The notes under the pieces are model-generated. The model did not search any database and was not told the origin of the DNA. It was given only the letters and a program-made list of their open reading frames with translations. DNA of 64,000 nt, taken from Malania oleifera (taxonomy: Eukaryota > Streptophyta > Magnoliopsida > Santalales > Ximeniaceae). The stretch lies in contig NC_080423.1 of assembly GCF_029873635.1 (NCBI RefSeq), positions 90,937,191-91,001,190 on the forward strand, given 5' to 3'. The translations under genes and the position numbers were made by a program. This document shows positions 46,021 to 57,987 of this stretch, piece after piece; within the stretch, counting starts at the first letter, position 1; each line of letters starts with the position of its first letter.

Positions 46021-48110
46021 ATTTCATGCACAAAAATGGAAAATTTTCAATTTTTAAACAATTTTCAATGAATCCTATTTGTCCAGACCATGCTAACACA
46101 TATGTTATACACACATATGTTATACCCTCTACATACACTTATATAACCTAGTGTCATATGCATAGGCTTCTCAATTACATGATTTCATTATACTCACTAA
46201 TAATGTAGTGAGTTAGTTGTGTAAAATTCATATCACATGGCCGATATCTTGGTATCACTTTAGGTAGTTTGACTTGTGGTTTGTTTGGGTTAATATGACT
46301 GTGTAAACTTTTGTATTTACATGGTACTTCTTGGGGCTAAAAACACACTTACACGTGATTTGTAGTGTAATGATCTGAAGAATTGAAAGCCTCTTGCATG
46401 ACAGATGCAGTTGATGTGTAATTGCATGTTGGTAGTGGATATAGGTTCTCGTGTGCCTTGAACTTAATCATAAATTGTTAAATTGAACCTATTAGGTACA
46501 TGTTTTATGGGAAAATGTCCGATTTATAAACGACATGTTGCCGAAATTTTGACAGGAATTTTCCCAAAATAAAACTTTGTGCTAAAGATCATTATAATAA
46601 AATTAATATTAAAACATCTTTGAAAGGATGAGTGAAACCAAATAGATAATTAAACATCATCCTAACATAATCATCAACTGTTTAGAAAGGCTCAGATCCA
46701 TCCCTATAGAAAGCGCATAAATGATCCATATGCATCACTATCATCTACTAAATTATTGAGGCTCTAATGAAATCCCTGAACATTATATCCTATGCTTGAA
46801 GTTTTATGGTTTGATATGGAATGTTCTTGGGTCATGAACGTTATTGGATGCCTTAATATATACTCTCTGATGCATCTATGGTCTATAGGGACAACTATAC
46901 TAATCAAGTCATAAATGAAATTGAAAAATACTTAGTATATTTGATTTTAAATATTTGGATTGATGGCTTATACTACTAAGTATAATGAAATTAATCTTTG
47001 ATTAGTATAAGGAGTTAAAGAATCTAAGTACGTACTCAAATTGATTGGGGGAGCATCTAAACATAAAATCCTATTTTGTTTTGCTCAAAAATATGTTTAG
47101 CTTAGATCTGTTTTTGAATCAAGTGTGACATGTGCTTAACTGAAATGATATTGTTGAAAATCTTTGTTTATGTTACCACAGTTGTTTGCACTTGCCATAT
47201 GATCTTGCATGTGATTGTTAAATTTTTGGGATCATTATGGTTGTGGTTCTCTAGTTATATTTTGGTATGTGCTTAATTGAGAAATCAGAAAATTTGTGCT
47301 TGCTTGCTTTAAATTAAATTTGTTTAACAAGCACAACCCCTATATTTCTTGACAACATCATAAAAGGGGATATATATATAGGCAAGAGATAGAAAGTTTT
47401 TGATTTGAAAGGAATTCTTGCCATGTATATATATATATATATACATGGCAAGAATTCCTTTCAAATCAAAAACTTTCTATCTCTTGCCTTATTATCATTA
47501 TATACTATACGTTTTTAGATTGCATAACTGGTTTGGCGACATCATATGAAAATGCATGCGAACTAGTTAGACTGCTTTTATGCTCAAACCTTCTATTTGG
47601 TATCATATACTGTGTGTTTTTAACTCAAAACCTTCACGGGTCTTATGGTATATTTCAATTGCAATGGTTTGTGTATCTTTTTGGTTTAACTATGTTTTTC
47701 ATGTCATTTGAATATTTTAATAACCAGTTATATTGTTTGTCTGCTTAATTGCTGAGGTTATCTTTGTCATTCTTTTTGCATTGTATGACTATTATATTTC
47801 TTAAATGACTGAAAGTTATACCTCTATTTTATGTGTTAAGAATATTGGACTGGTTGAGTAAGTTGTTTTGGATATATTGTCAATATACTACTCAATCAGG
47901 TCACTTGTATATAAGTATTTTTGGGAAAAATGTTTTGTTTTCAAACAGCGTGCTGCTAAATTTTCTATAAAAAAAAAAAACCTTTTACAAACATATCTTG
48001 TATTCAGATGATTATTTGCCTATATACTTAAATGTTTATTTAGGCCATTTTTGCTGTTACCAAAAGAAGGAGAAGTAGGCAAGTATTTGTCATAAAAAAA
48101 AATGGGAGAT
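46021..48110 (+). other. 3' tail of Sire-3 (and possibly Athila remnants), no gene recognised
   Basis: GATTGGGGGAGCATC at about 47045 matches in style the phrase just after RNase H in Sire-2 (CAGAGGGAGCAACATC, 57479). From there to 48110 the sequence resembles a Sirevirus 3' tail: T-rich, with purine runs near 47352, 48062 and, next to the LTR, AAAAAAAAATGGGAGAT (48094-48110). No coding region is seen. The origin of 46021-47040 is unclear. A 110-bp palindrome lies inside. Confidence 0.55.
47380..47489. repeat. Perfect 110-bp palindrome
   Basis: Every base from 47380 to 47434 pairs with its partner from 47489 back to 47435. Arms run AGGCAAGAGATAGAAAG to GGAATTCTTGCCATG, and the centre is an AT-alternating stretch (about 47425-47444). 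The last pair on the outside is A47380-T47489; 47379 and 47490 do not pair. Confidence 0.97.
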
Positions 48111-48207
48111 CGTTGACCCTATGGGTCATATCCTAATTTTGATAATGACAAATACTCAGGTATTTGATGACTTTCAAGTGTATGTGTAGGTTTATATTAG
48201 TAGATAC
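48111..48207 (+). repeat. Sire-3 3' LTR, first 97 bp
   Basis: Begins CGTTGACCCTATGGGTCATA (TG changed to CG) directly after a polypurine tract. The LTR is interrupted at 48208 by Sire-2 and resumes at 59873. GATAATGACAAATACT is shared with the starts of the Sire-2 LTRs. Confidence 0.82.
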
Positions 48208-50097
48208 TATTGACTTTACGAGTCCAATCTTGTTTTGATAATGACAAATCACTTGATATTTGATCTATACATTGAGTTTGTGAACAGGACTTACGCTAAG
48301 CATGCATGGAAAGTTAACAAATCTTGGCAAGATCCATGGAACTCAAAGAGTACGGGAATCAAGATGCAAGCGGAAAAGTTCAAGAATATCTTGGGAAATG
48401 GTATTTAGAACTCATGTACTAATATTTTCATATGATTTAATTTGAGGCTCATTATAACTTAGAATGGTTTTAGGATTCATGCATTTCATGTACATCATTA
48501 TAAAACTCTCATGGACCTTTAAATGTTTTCAAAATCATGAAAAATATATTTTATGAAAGACCCAAGAAAAGGAGTCAAGCATATTTTTTAGTTAGAAATG
48601 AAAATTTGAGAAAATGATGACTTCGGTCGCCTGAACTCAAACCTTAGTAGCCTGAAAAATTTTTTCGGTTGCCTGAAGATTAAGTTTAGTCGCCTGAAGA
48701 ATTAAATGGAGAAGATAGAACCTGGCCGAGGCTCTTCGGTCGCTTGACCTTGGAACCTCAAGCGCCTGAAGTTGACACTTCAGGAGCCTGAAGTCGAGTT
48801 CGGTTGCCTAAACTCACGTGAAAGCCTAAAAATCAGTTCTTTATTAAAAAGGCACGCGAAGTATCTTATTGATCCAACAGTTGAGATTAATTCTAAGAGT
48901 AATATAATATATATTATGAATATCTAAACCCAAGAACACAAGCAAAGAGACACAACAAGAAAGATATACATCTCATTGCAAGACTTGAACCCTAGAGTCG
49001 ATTTTTTGCACTTCAATCTTCTTCCATCTTCATTGGGAAAATCTCTACTGAAATCAAAAGGGTATTCATTCATCCAACTAAACTTTAATCCAGTATTAAG
49101 GTTTGATCTGTCAAGTTATTACTTTTCAAGAACCTCTCATCTCTTTACGTGTTTATCATTAGAAAGAGGTTTTGATCTCGAGTGTGTATTCATATATAAA
49201 AACTGATTTTCGAAAAGATCATGTTTTGAGAAAAACTTGTTAGCTTGGTTGATTGATTTGCGATTCAAGAAGTGCATAAACACATATTCATATATATTGT
49301 TCATTGGGATTCTTATTGAAAAACCTACTTTGATTAAAATATTGGAACTTGAAGGAAAACTTTGTGATTTTTGATTGAATTGTATTCAAGTCAATTTTTT
49401 GTTAAATAGCTCACTTCAAATATACTTGTGCATCTTTACAAAGTGAATCAAGAACCCTAGTGGACTCCAAAGCATTCCAAATATATTTTTACTTGGGAGT
49501 TTTGATTAAATACAAATTTGTATGTTAACACATATCATGCATCAAACGATTGTATCGTTTTTCATACATTTTTTAGCTTCAAGTTATATCATATGTTAAT
49601 GTACTAGGAAATTGAATTGTACTCCTTAAGCTTTTGTTAGAACCATTGCTTTGAGTGTTATTTTTGTATTTCATTATAAACACGGTTCGGGTTGTGAACC
49701 GGGTGTGAGGAGGAAGTTGTACCTCTTGTAAGCAGCGGATAAGGAGGGAGTTGTACCTCTTGTAAGCAGCGGTTTGTAAGGGAAGCTCCATCCCACTTTA
49801 AGGAGCAGGGTTTTTAGTGAATCCTTAAGTGGTTTCTTAAGGCAAGGACGTAGGCCAAGTCGGATGAACCTCGTAAAATCGCGTTTGTCTTCTCTCTTCC
49901 TTTTACTCTTTATTTTCCGCGCTATATTTAAATTGAGTATATTGCATGCATAGATAGGATTGCCACACTCACATATAATTGAGGAACTAGAAATAGTTGG
50001 TAAACTTATAAGAAGTGTGTAAAAGGAAATTAAGTGGATTATTTTTTTTAATATCCAATTCACCCCCTCCCCTCTTGGGATTACACCTTAATCAACA
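48208..50097 (+). repeat. Sire-2 5' LTR (1890 bp)
   Basis: Starts TATTGACTTTACG (TG changed to TA) and ends TTAATCAACA. Word cluster with TTCGGTCGCCTGAACTC-type units at 48620-48810. A TATA-like TTTATTAAAAAG is at about 48840. The two-hairpin block is at 49815-49880. The last 60 bases carry the C-rich, TCTTGGGATTACACC stretch shared by the group. Confidence 0.92.
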
Positions 50098-50099
50098 TT

Positions 50100-50113
50100 T
50101 GGTATCAGAGCGG
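50100..50113 (+). other. Sire-2 primer-binding site (initiator tRNA-Met type)
   Basis: TGGTATCAGAGCGG lies two bases after the LTR and matches the 3' end of initiator Met-tRNA. Confidence 0.9.
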
Positions 50114-50152
50114 GTTTACTTAGACTTGATAGTTAATTTGTAAAACGATCAC

Positions 50153-51827
50153 ATGACACACATTGGTGTAACTCCATTTGATGAGGGACACTCATTCACT
50201 AGATCACCCATTTTCTGTAGTGTAAATTACACCTATTGGAAACATAGGATGAGCATATATTTACTGAACGTAGATTGGAAGGATTGGAAAATTGTGACTA
50301 AGGGAAATCACATTCCCATGAAAGTAATTGATAAGATTAATGTACCTAAAACAGAAGATGGATATATTGAAGAGGATTGGAAGTCAGTTCAAAGTAATGC
50401 CACTGCCATGAATATACTCTTATGTGCACTAGACATAAATGAATTCAATAGGGTAATGGCATGTAACTCAGTTAAAGAAATTTAGGAAAAATTAGAAGTT
50501 ACATATGAAGGCACTAAGGAAGTAAAGGATAGCAGGATAGACATGCTCACTAGTGAATATGAAGCATTTAAAATGATGGTTGATGAATCCATACAATCTA
50601 TGTACACTAGATTCACACACATCATTAACTCTTTAAATGCTCTTGGAAAAACTTACCTTCTTATGAGTTGATCAAGAAAATACTCAGGAGATTACCTCCA
50701 GTGTGGGAAGTTAAAGCTACTGCAATAGCAGAAGGGAGAAATCTCAAGGAGATGTCGGTGGACGAATTTATTGGATCACTTATTACCTATGAGCTGGCGA
50801 TAAACGAGAGGAAAAATGAACAAAGCAACGCTAATAAGGTCACTGCACTTAGGCATCATCAAGCTACTCAAGTGAAGGAATCGATTCCGAAACAGATGAT
50901 GACATGGCCTTGCTAACAAAGAAGTTCAGAAAGTTCTTAAAGAAGAACAAAAAGTTCAACAGAAAATTTTAGAACTCTAAATCAGAAAGAGGAGAGCAAA
51001 GCATGAAGAAAAAGAAGGAAGATCCACCAACATGCTACAATTGCCGAGAAGTTGGACACATCAAGCCCGAGTGCCCCAAACTCATAAAAGCTTCAAAGAA
51101 AAAGAAGAAGGCGCTGAAAGTCGGCTGGGATACACACAGCACTAGAAGTTCATAATATGAATCCAGCGATGACGAGGTTGCCAATCTGTGTCTAATGGCA
51201 CATGATGATATTGAGGTACAATCATCTCGTTCATCATCTTCATACTACTCTAGTGAATCTGAAAATGAAAACGATATGATGTCATATGATGAACTAAAAA
51301 AAGAATACCTATACACTATTAAAATGCTTAAGAAGAAAACAAAGAAAATTTCTGAGTTAAGAAGCAAAGTCAAAGAATTTTCAAATCTTGTTGAACACCA
51401 AAATGAATCTCATGCGTCTTTCATAAAGAATAAAGAGTTGAAAATTGAGGAGTTAGAAAAGGACTTGAAAGACAAAGTTGAAATTATCTGTAAATTTACT
51501 GAAGGACAAAACAATTTTGAAAAGCTCTTAGGATCTCAAAGAAATTCTCTAGATAAAGAAGGGCTCGGTTTTAATGGTAATGAAAATATAAGGAAAAAAC
51601 AACTTTACATGGGGTATTTCACAAAAGAATCAAAGTCATTTGTTCCAACTAAGAATCATTATAGATATACTACATGCTTTAAATGTAGAAGGTTGGGTCA
51701 CATACAATTTGACTGCCCTTTCAAAAATAAAGATGTAAAAATTAAGAAAGTATGGAAGGTGAAAGGTCAATCTAGCACTAACCCCCCTGGACCCAAGACA
51801 ATCTGGGTACCAAAGCTAGTTGTTTAA
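50153..51827 (+). pseudogene. gag: Sire-2 gag, lightly damaged
   Basis: Starts at ATG 50153 (reading MTHIGVTPF). It contains NYTYWKHRM, then the UBN2-type core. A TAG at 50483-50485 replaces the Trp expected after KEI, and a small frameshift occurs near 50660. Two CCHC knuckles are at 51033-51074 (CYNCREVGHIKPEC) and 51675-51716 (CFKCRRLGHIQFDC), both with all ligands. Between them lie an acidic Ser-rich stretch and a coiled coil (about 51290-51520), then LDKEGLGFNG. Ends near IWVPKLVV at 51827. A long gag with a coiled coil is a Sirevirus trait. Confidence 0.9.
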
Positions 51828-53404
51828 TTGTGTCTTGCAGATTTGCTTAAGATCCACATCTTCAAAAGATAGATGGTATATGGATAGCGGATGCTCACAC
51901 CACATGACCGGAGACAAATCAAAATTCACATCCTTCACACTCAAGGAAGGGTTTGTTACTTTTGGAGATAATGCTAAGGGAAGGATCATAGGTGTCGGTA
52001 AAGTCAGTAATGATTCCTCACTCATTATTGATGATGTTTTATTAGTTGAAGGTCTAAAGTACAATTTAGTGAGCATAAGTCAACTATGTGATAAAGGCTA
52101 CAAAGTATCATGTGAACATGACAAGTGCATAGTTGAAGACAAAACTAATAATAAGATATTGTTCATTGCTAAGCGACATGAAAACGTATACACCACAAGT
52201 TTTTATAACCTAACTTCACAAAGTGTAACATGCTTATCTGCTATGAATGAAATAAGTTGGATTTGACATAGGAGACTAGGACACGCAAACATGGATTTAA
52301 TTTCAAAATTAGTTAAGAAAGAATTAGTTAAGGGACTGCCCAATACAAAATTTGTGAAAGATAAAATTTGTGATGCATGCCAACTAGGAAAAAAAGCAAG
52401 AACAAACTTTAAGAAGAAGAAAGAGATCTCCACTACTAGGTCACTTCAAATTCTACACTTAGACTTATTTGGACAAAACCAAATTCAGAGTTTAGGAGGA
52501 AAATCATACGTTTTTGTCATTGTTGATGACTTCTCAAGATACACATGGGTATTGTTCTTAGGTCATAAAGATGAAGCATGTGAAAATTTTATAAACCTAT
52601 GCAAGAGAGTACAAAATGAAAAGGGATACACAATTACCAAAATTCGAAGTGATAGGGGTAGGGAGTTTAAAAATCAAGGCATGGAAGACTATTGCAACTT
52701 ATTAGGAATTGCCCATAATTTTTCAACTCCTAGAACACCACAACAAAATGGCATAGTTGAAAGAAAGAATGGATCTATACAAGAAATGGCCAGAACTATG
52801 CGTAACGAACATAGATTACCCAAATACTTCTGGGCCGAGGCAGTGAATACCATGCTATGTACTAAATAGGGTTCTAATTAGACCATCACTTTATAAGACT
52901 CCTTATGAGTTATGGAATGGCCATAGACCAAACATATCATATTTTCATGTTTTTGGTTGTAAGTGTTTTGTGCTTCGAGACAATGAGCATTTAGGAAAAT
53001 TCGATGTAAAATCTGATAAAGGTATCTTCCTAGGGTATGCCTTAGATAGTAAAGCCTTTAGAGTGTATAATAAATGAACATTGACGGTCATAGAATCTAT
53101 TCATGTAGTGTTTGATGAGACAAATCCCTTCTCCAAAAGAATTGATGAAGATGAACCTGAATTAAACAATGAACTAAAAGAACTATCAATTGAGAATGAT
53201 TCAGAAAAGAAAATTGAACTTAGAGAACCATCCATTGAAATTGAAGAAATTACAACTGATGTAAATGCACCAACTAGAGAATGGAAATACATAAAGAATC
53301 ATCCCATAGATCAAATAATAGGTGAACCACTACGAGGAGTATCCACTCGCTCCTCTCTTAGGAACATGATGAGTCATGATCACAAGAAGAACCTAAGAAT
53401 GTGA
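51820..53404 (+). pseudogene. pol: Sire-2 protease and integrase, broken
   Basis: The protease loop is in WYMDSGCSHHMTGD (about 51875). A stop at 52264-52266 precedes the GAG-pre-integrase segment (RRLGHANMDL) and CDACQLGKKARTNF. The integrase catalytic triad is intact: Asp in LHLDLFG (about 52460), Asp in IRSDRGREF (about 52650) and Glu in GIVERKNGS (about 52760). A frameshift near 52865 splits off the C-terminal part (YELWNGHRPN, then KGIFLGYA), followed by a stop near 53076. 53081-53404 is the acidic linker to RT. Confidence 0.9.
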
Positions 53405-54288
53405 GTGAAACTATAGAGGATGAATCTTGGATGCTATCCATGCAAGAGGAATTAAATCAATTTGAAAGAAATAGAGTATGGACTTTAGTTCCTAGACCAG
53501 AGGATAAGTCAATCATAGGGACCAAATGGATATATAAGAATAAGAAAGATGAAAATGGAATAGTTGTGAGAAATAAGGCTAGATTAGTAGCTCAGGGATA
53601 TAACCAAGAAGAAGGTATAGATTTTGATGAAACATTTGCCCCAGTAGCTAGGATGGAAGCCATACGAATGTTATTAGCATACGCAGCGTTTAAAGATTTC
53701 AAGCTATCAAATGGACATGAAAAACGCATTTTTAAATGGCAACATAAATGAGGAAGTGTATGTAGAACAACCCCCTGGGTTTGAAAACCTTAAGAACTCA
53801 GATCATGTTTATAAACTAACAAAGACCTTGTACGGTTTAAAGCAAGCTCCTAGAGCTTGGTATGAAAGGCTAAGCGGATTTCTATTAGAAAATGGATTTA
53901 TAAGAGGAAAGATAGATACAACCCTATTTATAAATACTAAGAAAGATGATATTCTCCTAGTGCAAGTATATGTAGATGACATCATCTTTGGCGCTACCGA
54001 TAAAGAATTGTGTAATGAATTTGCCAATACAATACAAAATGAATTTGAGATGAGCATGATGGGTGAACTAAATTTCTTCCTAGGACTTCAGATTAAACAA
54101 GCAAATCATGGAATTTTCATAAATCAATCAAAGTATATTAGAGACCCACTCAAAAAATTTAACATGGAAGACGGAAAAATACTAGGTACATCTATGAGCA
54201 CTTCATTGAAATTAGATAAAGATGAACAAGGTATACCAGTAGATGTCAAACTATATCATGGAATGATAGGTAGCTTGTTATACCAGAC
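53401..54288 (+). pseudogene. pol: Sire-2 reverse transcriptase, one frameshift, interrupted by LTR E
   Basis: 53401-53708 carries the N-terminal RT motifs (WTLVPRPEDKSIIGTKWIYK, then ARLVAQGYNQ and FAPVARMEAIRML). A one-base frameshift near 53710 leads to the second piece, with MKNAFLNGNINEEVYVEQP, YGLKQAPRAWYERL and the intact catalytic YVDD box (53969-53980). Coding runs to 54288, where solo LTR E begins. Bases after that belong to the insertion. Confidence 0.93.
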
Positions 54289-56766
54289 TGTAACACCCGA
54301 ACCCCAAAGGGCCTGGGATATTAACTTTTTACTAGTGATTTACAGCGGAAGCAAAATAAACTCAATTTTTATTAAACTAGAGTGCTAATTATCCATATTA
54401 CAATCATTTATTTCAAAAAAAGAAAAATTTCACAAACATAAATATCTGAAACCATACTAATATTTCTAATAAATCTTTATTTTTTTCTAATCCCCACCCG
54501 CATGCTTGCTAAGCCTGATTTCCAACATATCCTTCAGAGTTATCTGAAATAAAATATGATTGGAGTGAGACGACGCTCAGTAAGTAAATAAGATTATTAT
54601 TAGTGTGTGGCCAAAATGAGCTTTTAAAGAATTTCATAAAAAAATATTTAATACTATAACTTCAAGACTGCTTTTAGAATAAACATAAATTTAAAAATTT
54701 CTACATAAAACTTTTGTCATCTATTTCAATCGTAAATTTTTACAATCATATACTATAACTGCTAAATTAAACTTTTAACTTTAAAACTGTAAAAATATTT
54801 AATGATAAACATATATATACTTTTCCTTATACGTTTTCCTTAGATTGTCATTTAAGCACTAAAATGATCCTTTTCACGTAAACTTACACTTTTCCTTTAA
54901 ATCATCAATAACTTTGTACATGTAATTAAATATGTATAAACATATATTATAAAAACCACCCTTAGGCCCATTTGCCGTAAGTCATGTTTACTCCCATGAC
55001 TGGGTTGTGCGGTCCGAAGACTGGACTTAGCTGGCTGGTCGACCAAACTAAATCAGCGTACGTAAACTTTAAGTGAGATTTTCCTTATTAAGTCCTGGTC
55101 CGGAACCAGGTGTGCACTCAGGAGAAATCCACTAACATAAATAACCACTCTGTAAACAGTGTGGGTGCACTCTGATCCGTATAAACTTTAAGCTGCGGTA
55201 CCGAGCATCTGTAACTTTGAATTTTCGTTGCCATAATTTTTATTAAAATCATCTTATTATAATTTATGCAATTTAAAATAATATCATGAAAATCTCATCT
55301 TTACTCATATTTTCATAAAAATGTAACGTATAAATAAACTCATGCCACACAATTTTTGTATTAAAAATATATATAATTTTATTTTTAAATAGAAATAAAT
55401 GCTGAAAATTTACCCGAGGGGATTAGAACATTTATTAACCCAAAAATAGATGCAAGTATATTAAAGATAGAACTGGTATAATTAAATACGCGTAAAAATA
55501 AACTCATGGAAATTTTGTAGAACTAATTAACATAATTGAAATTTACTTATAAAATAAATTCGAGTATGAATTTTAAATAAAAAAAACTAACATAATCAAA
55601 ATTTACTTACCTTCTTCTTTTACCGTGTGCTACGAACACAAAAACTATCTTTAAGCAATGAGATCGGAAAGAGTTGGTGAGTGAGAACTTACTCAAAATT
55701 CCCTCTCCACCACAAATTCTTTCATTCACTAATCCTTCTCTTCCTTGGAAAATTGTTGTGAAAAATGAAGATTGAGAGCTCCCTATTTATAGGAAAATTT
55801 TGGGGAAGAAATGAAATTTATAAAAGTGTGGGGAGATGGGTGAAATTATAATTTTTAAAAATTAAAGAATGGGCAAGGGATGGGCAAGGTATGGGTTGAG
55901 TATGGGATGGGGATGAAGGCCATGTGGGAGTGCTTGCCACCATTCCCATTAAATAAATTTTTAATTAATCACTTACCTAATTAATTAATCAATTAGTTAA
56001 TTAATTATTTTATTATTTTATTATTTTTCTTAATCATTATTATCATTATTATTATCATTGTTATTACTTTTAAATTATTTTTAGTATTTATTTATTTTAT
56101 TATTTATTTTTGAACAAGAATTAAATTTAAATTTTGAAAACTCATGTGGGCCCCACATGGTCTTGTGGCCCCACACAACTTCGAGACCCGAATGGATTAT
56201 ACGTAACCCGAATAACTCTTATACGATTTTATGCATCCTACATAACTTTGAGACTCGTGTAAACCTCCATATGGCTTCGAGACTCATGTGGGCCCCACAC
56301 AGTCTTGTGGGCCCCGCATAGGATACCTATATTATTATTATTTTATCATATATTTCTACAAATTACATCAGTCAAAATATTATTTTATGTACTTATTTAT
56401 GTATATAAACAGTGTCTTGTGACTCCGGGACTTATGTGGACCCCACATAGTCTTGTGGGCCCCACATATGATACCTATATTATTATCATCTTATTATGTA
56501 TTTCTACAAATTATGTCTGTCAAAACACTATTTTATGTATATATACTTATTTACGTATACCAACAGTGTCTATCCTGTTTATCCTATGAAATTCCATTTT
56601 GATCAGGCCGACCTCCAGGGAGTGACTGAGCCGCAATGGTCTCTGAGCACTCGCTTAGACAAGGTCTTTCTTAGGCATCAAACATGGAATCAAGGATCCT
56701 ACAAAAAAATACTTCTGTATTGATATTAACTTAATGACCATTTTTATTATTTTATTATTATTGTAC

Positions 56767-56805
<39 letters not shown>

Positions 56806-56816
56806 GGGTCATCACA
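54289..56816 (-). mobile_element. Solo LTR E of a G1-related gypsy element, inserted in Sire-2
   Basis: 2528 bp bounded by TGTAACACCC and GTCATCACA with a perfect 5-bp duplication CAGAC (54284-54288 and 56817-56821). The Sire-2 reading frame resumes after it. Several words of the G1 LTR occur here in reverse orientation: the GGTACCG block near 55197, the GGTCGACCA/GTCCGAAGACTGGA block near 55010-55045, and the Met-free start. A TATAAATA box is on the minus strand at 55784-55791. It is clearly diverged from the G1 LTRs. Confidence 0.9.
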
Positions 56817-57455
56817 CAGACTGCCAGTAAACCAGATATAATGTTTAGCGTATGTTTGTGCGCAAGATTTCAGTCTGCTCCAAAAAAGTCTCACTTGCTA
56901 GCTGTTAAACGTATACTTAGATATTTGATAGGAACCGTGGACATTGGGTTATGGTATCCTAAGCACACATCATTTGAGATTCTTAGTTATTCAGATGCTG
57001 ATTATACTGGTAGTAAAGTGGATAGGAAGAGCACTAGTGGTACTTGTCACTTCTTAGGACACTCCTTGGTCTCTTGGTTTTCCAAGAAACAAAATTCAGT
57101 TGCTCTTTCCACAGCTGAAGCTGAATACATAGCGGCAGGTAATTATTGTGCTCAAACGCTTTACATGAAGCAACAATTGAAGGATTTTGGATTAAGCTAT
57201 GAAACAATTCCCATAAGATGCGATAATACGAGTGTAATAAATATCTCAAAGAATCCCATATTACATTCACAAACTAAGCACATAGAAATACGACATCACT
57301 TTCTTTGTGACCATGTACAAAAAGGGGATGTAAGACTTGAGTTTGTATGCACGGATGAACAATGGGCCGATATATTCATGAAACCACTTGCGGAGGATAG
57401 ATTTATACAAATTAGACGTGAATTAGGTCTCATGCATAGTCAAGAGGTTGCTTAA
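56817..57455 (+). pseudogene. pol: Sire-2 RNase H, long open frame
   Basis: Continues the RT frame after LTR E (KPDIMFSVCLCARFQSAPKK). RNase H motifs: SDADYTGSKVDRKSTSG, FSKKQNSVALSTAEAEYIAA, and TKHIEIRHHFLCDHVQKGDV, then WADIFMKPL. No stop until the normal end at 57455. It would degrade the RNA strand during replication; the upstream lesions make the whole pol non-functional. Confidence 0.92.
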
Positions 57456-57987
57456 AATCATGATTAAATGATATAATTCAGAGGGAGCAACATCTCTTAC
57501 GACTTAATCACTTGAAAGTGCATATTATTAATATTATTAATATTTGGTATCAACATTTGGATACATTCAAAACCTTAAGATCTCTAAGGGGAAAAGAACA
57601 TAAGGTTGCATCTACTCATGCTTTATTTGTTTACACCTTTTCATCAATGTCAAAAGGGGGAAAAAATCTGGAAAAGCAAAAATAATAAAATGGAAGCAAA
57701 GAGTCTTGGTAAAACTAAGTTGCCAAGGGTGAAACTAATTTGCAAAGGGTGAGATATTAAAAGGGAGAAATCTAGCATATTACATTCATTATGAGCATAT
57801 TTCATATTTCATTCATTATGAGCATATATATTTCATTTGGATTCCGGATAAACACTTTGTGTATGAACATGAACATATTGTCATTCATTGAATATTTGAT
57901 GCATTAATTGAGGGGCAGCCTTGTTAGGCGTAACCCATTATATATATTTTTGCTCATGGATTTGTCATCATAAAAAAAGAGGGAGAT
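57456..57987 (+). other. Sire-2 3' tail with polypurine tracts
   Basis: 532 bp without an ORF. CAGAGGGAGCAAC follows RNase H (57479). Polypurine-like runs are AAAAGGGGGAAAAAA (57652) and, next to the LTR, AAAAAAAGAGGGAGAT (about 57972-57987). Unlike Sire-1 there is no trace of an extra ORF. Confidence 0.8.

Noticed and set aside
47380..47489. MicroRNA precursor
   Set aside because: Perfect pairing across the whole arm is unlike plant miRNA precursors, which have mismatches, and there is no evidence of expression. Kept as a palindrome only.
47533..47748. 71-residue hydrophobic open frame
   Set aside because: AT-rich sequence in a retroelement tail; hydrophobicity follows from T-rich codons.
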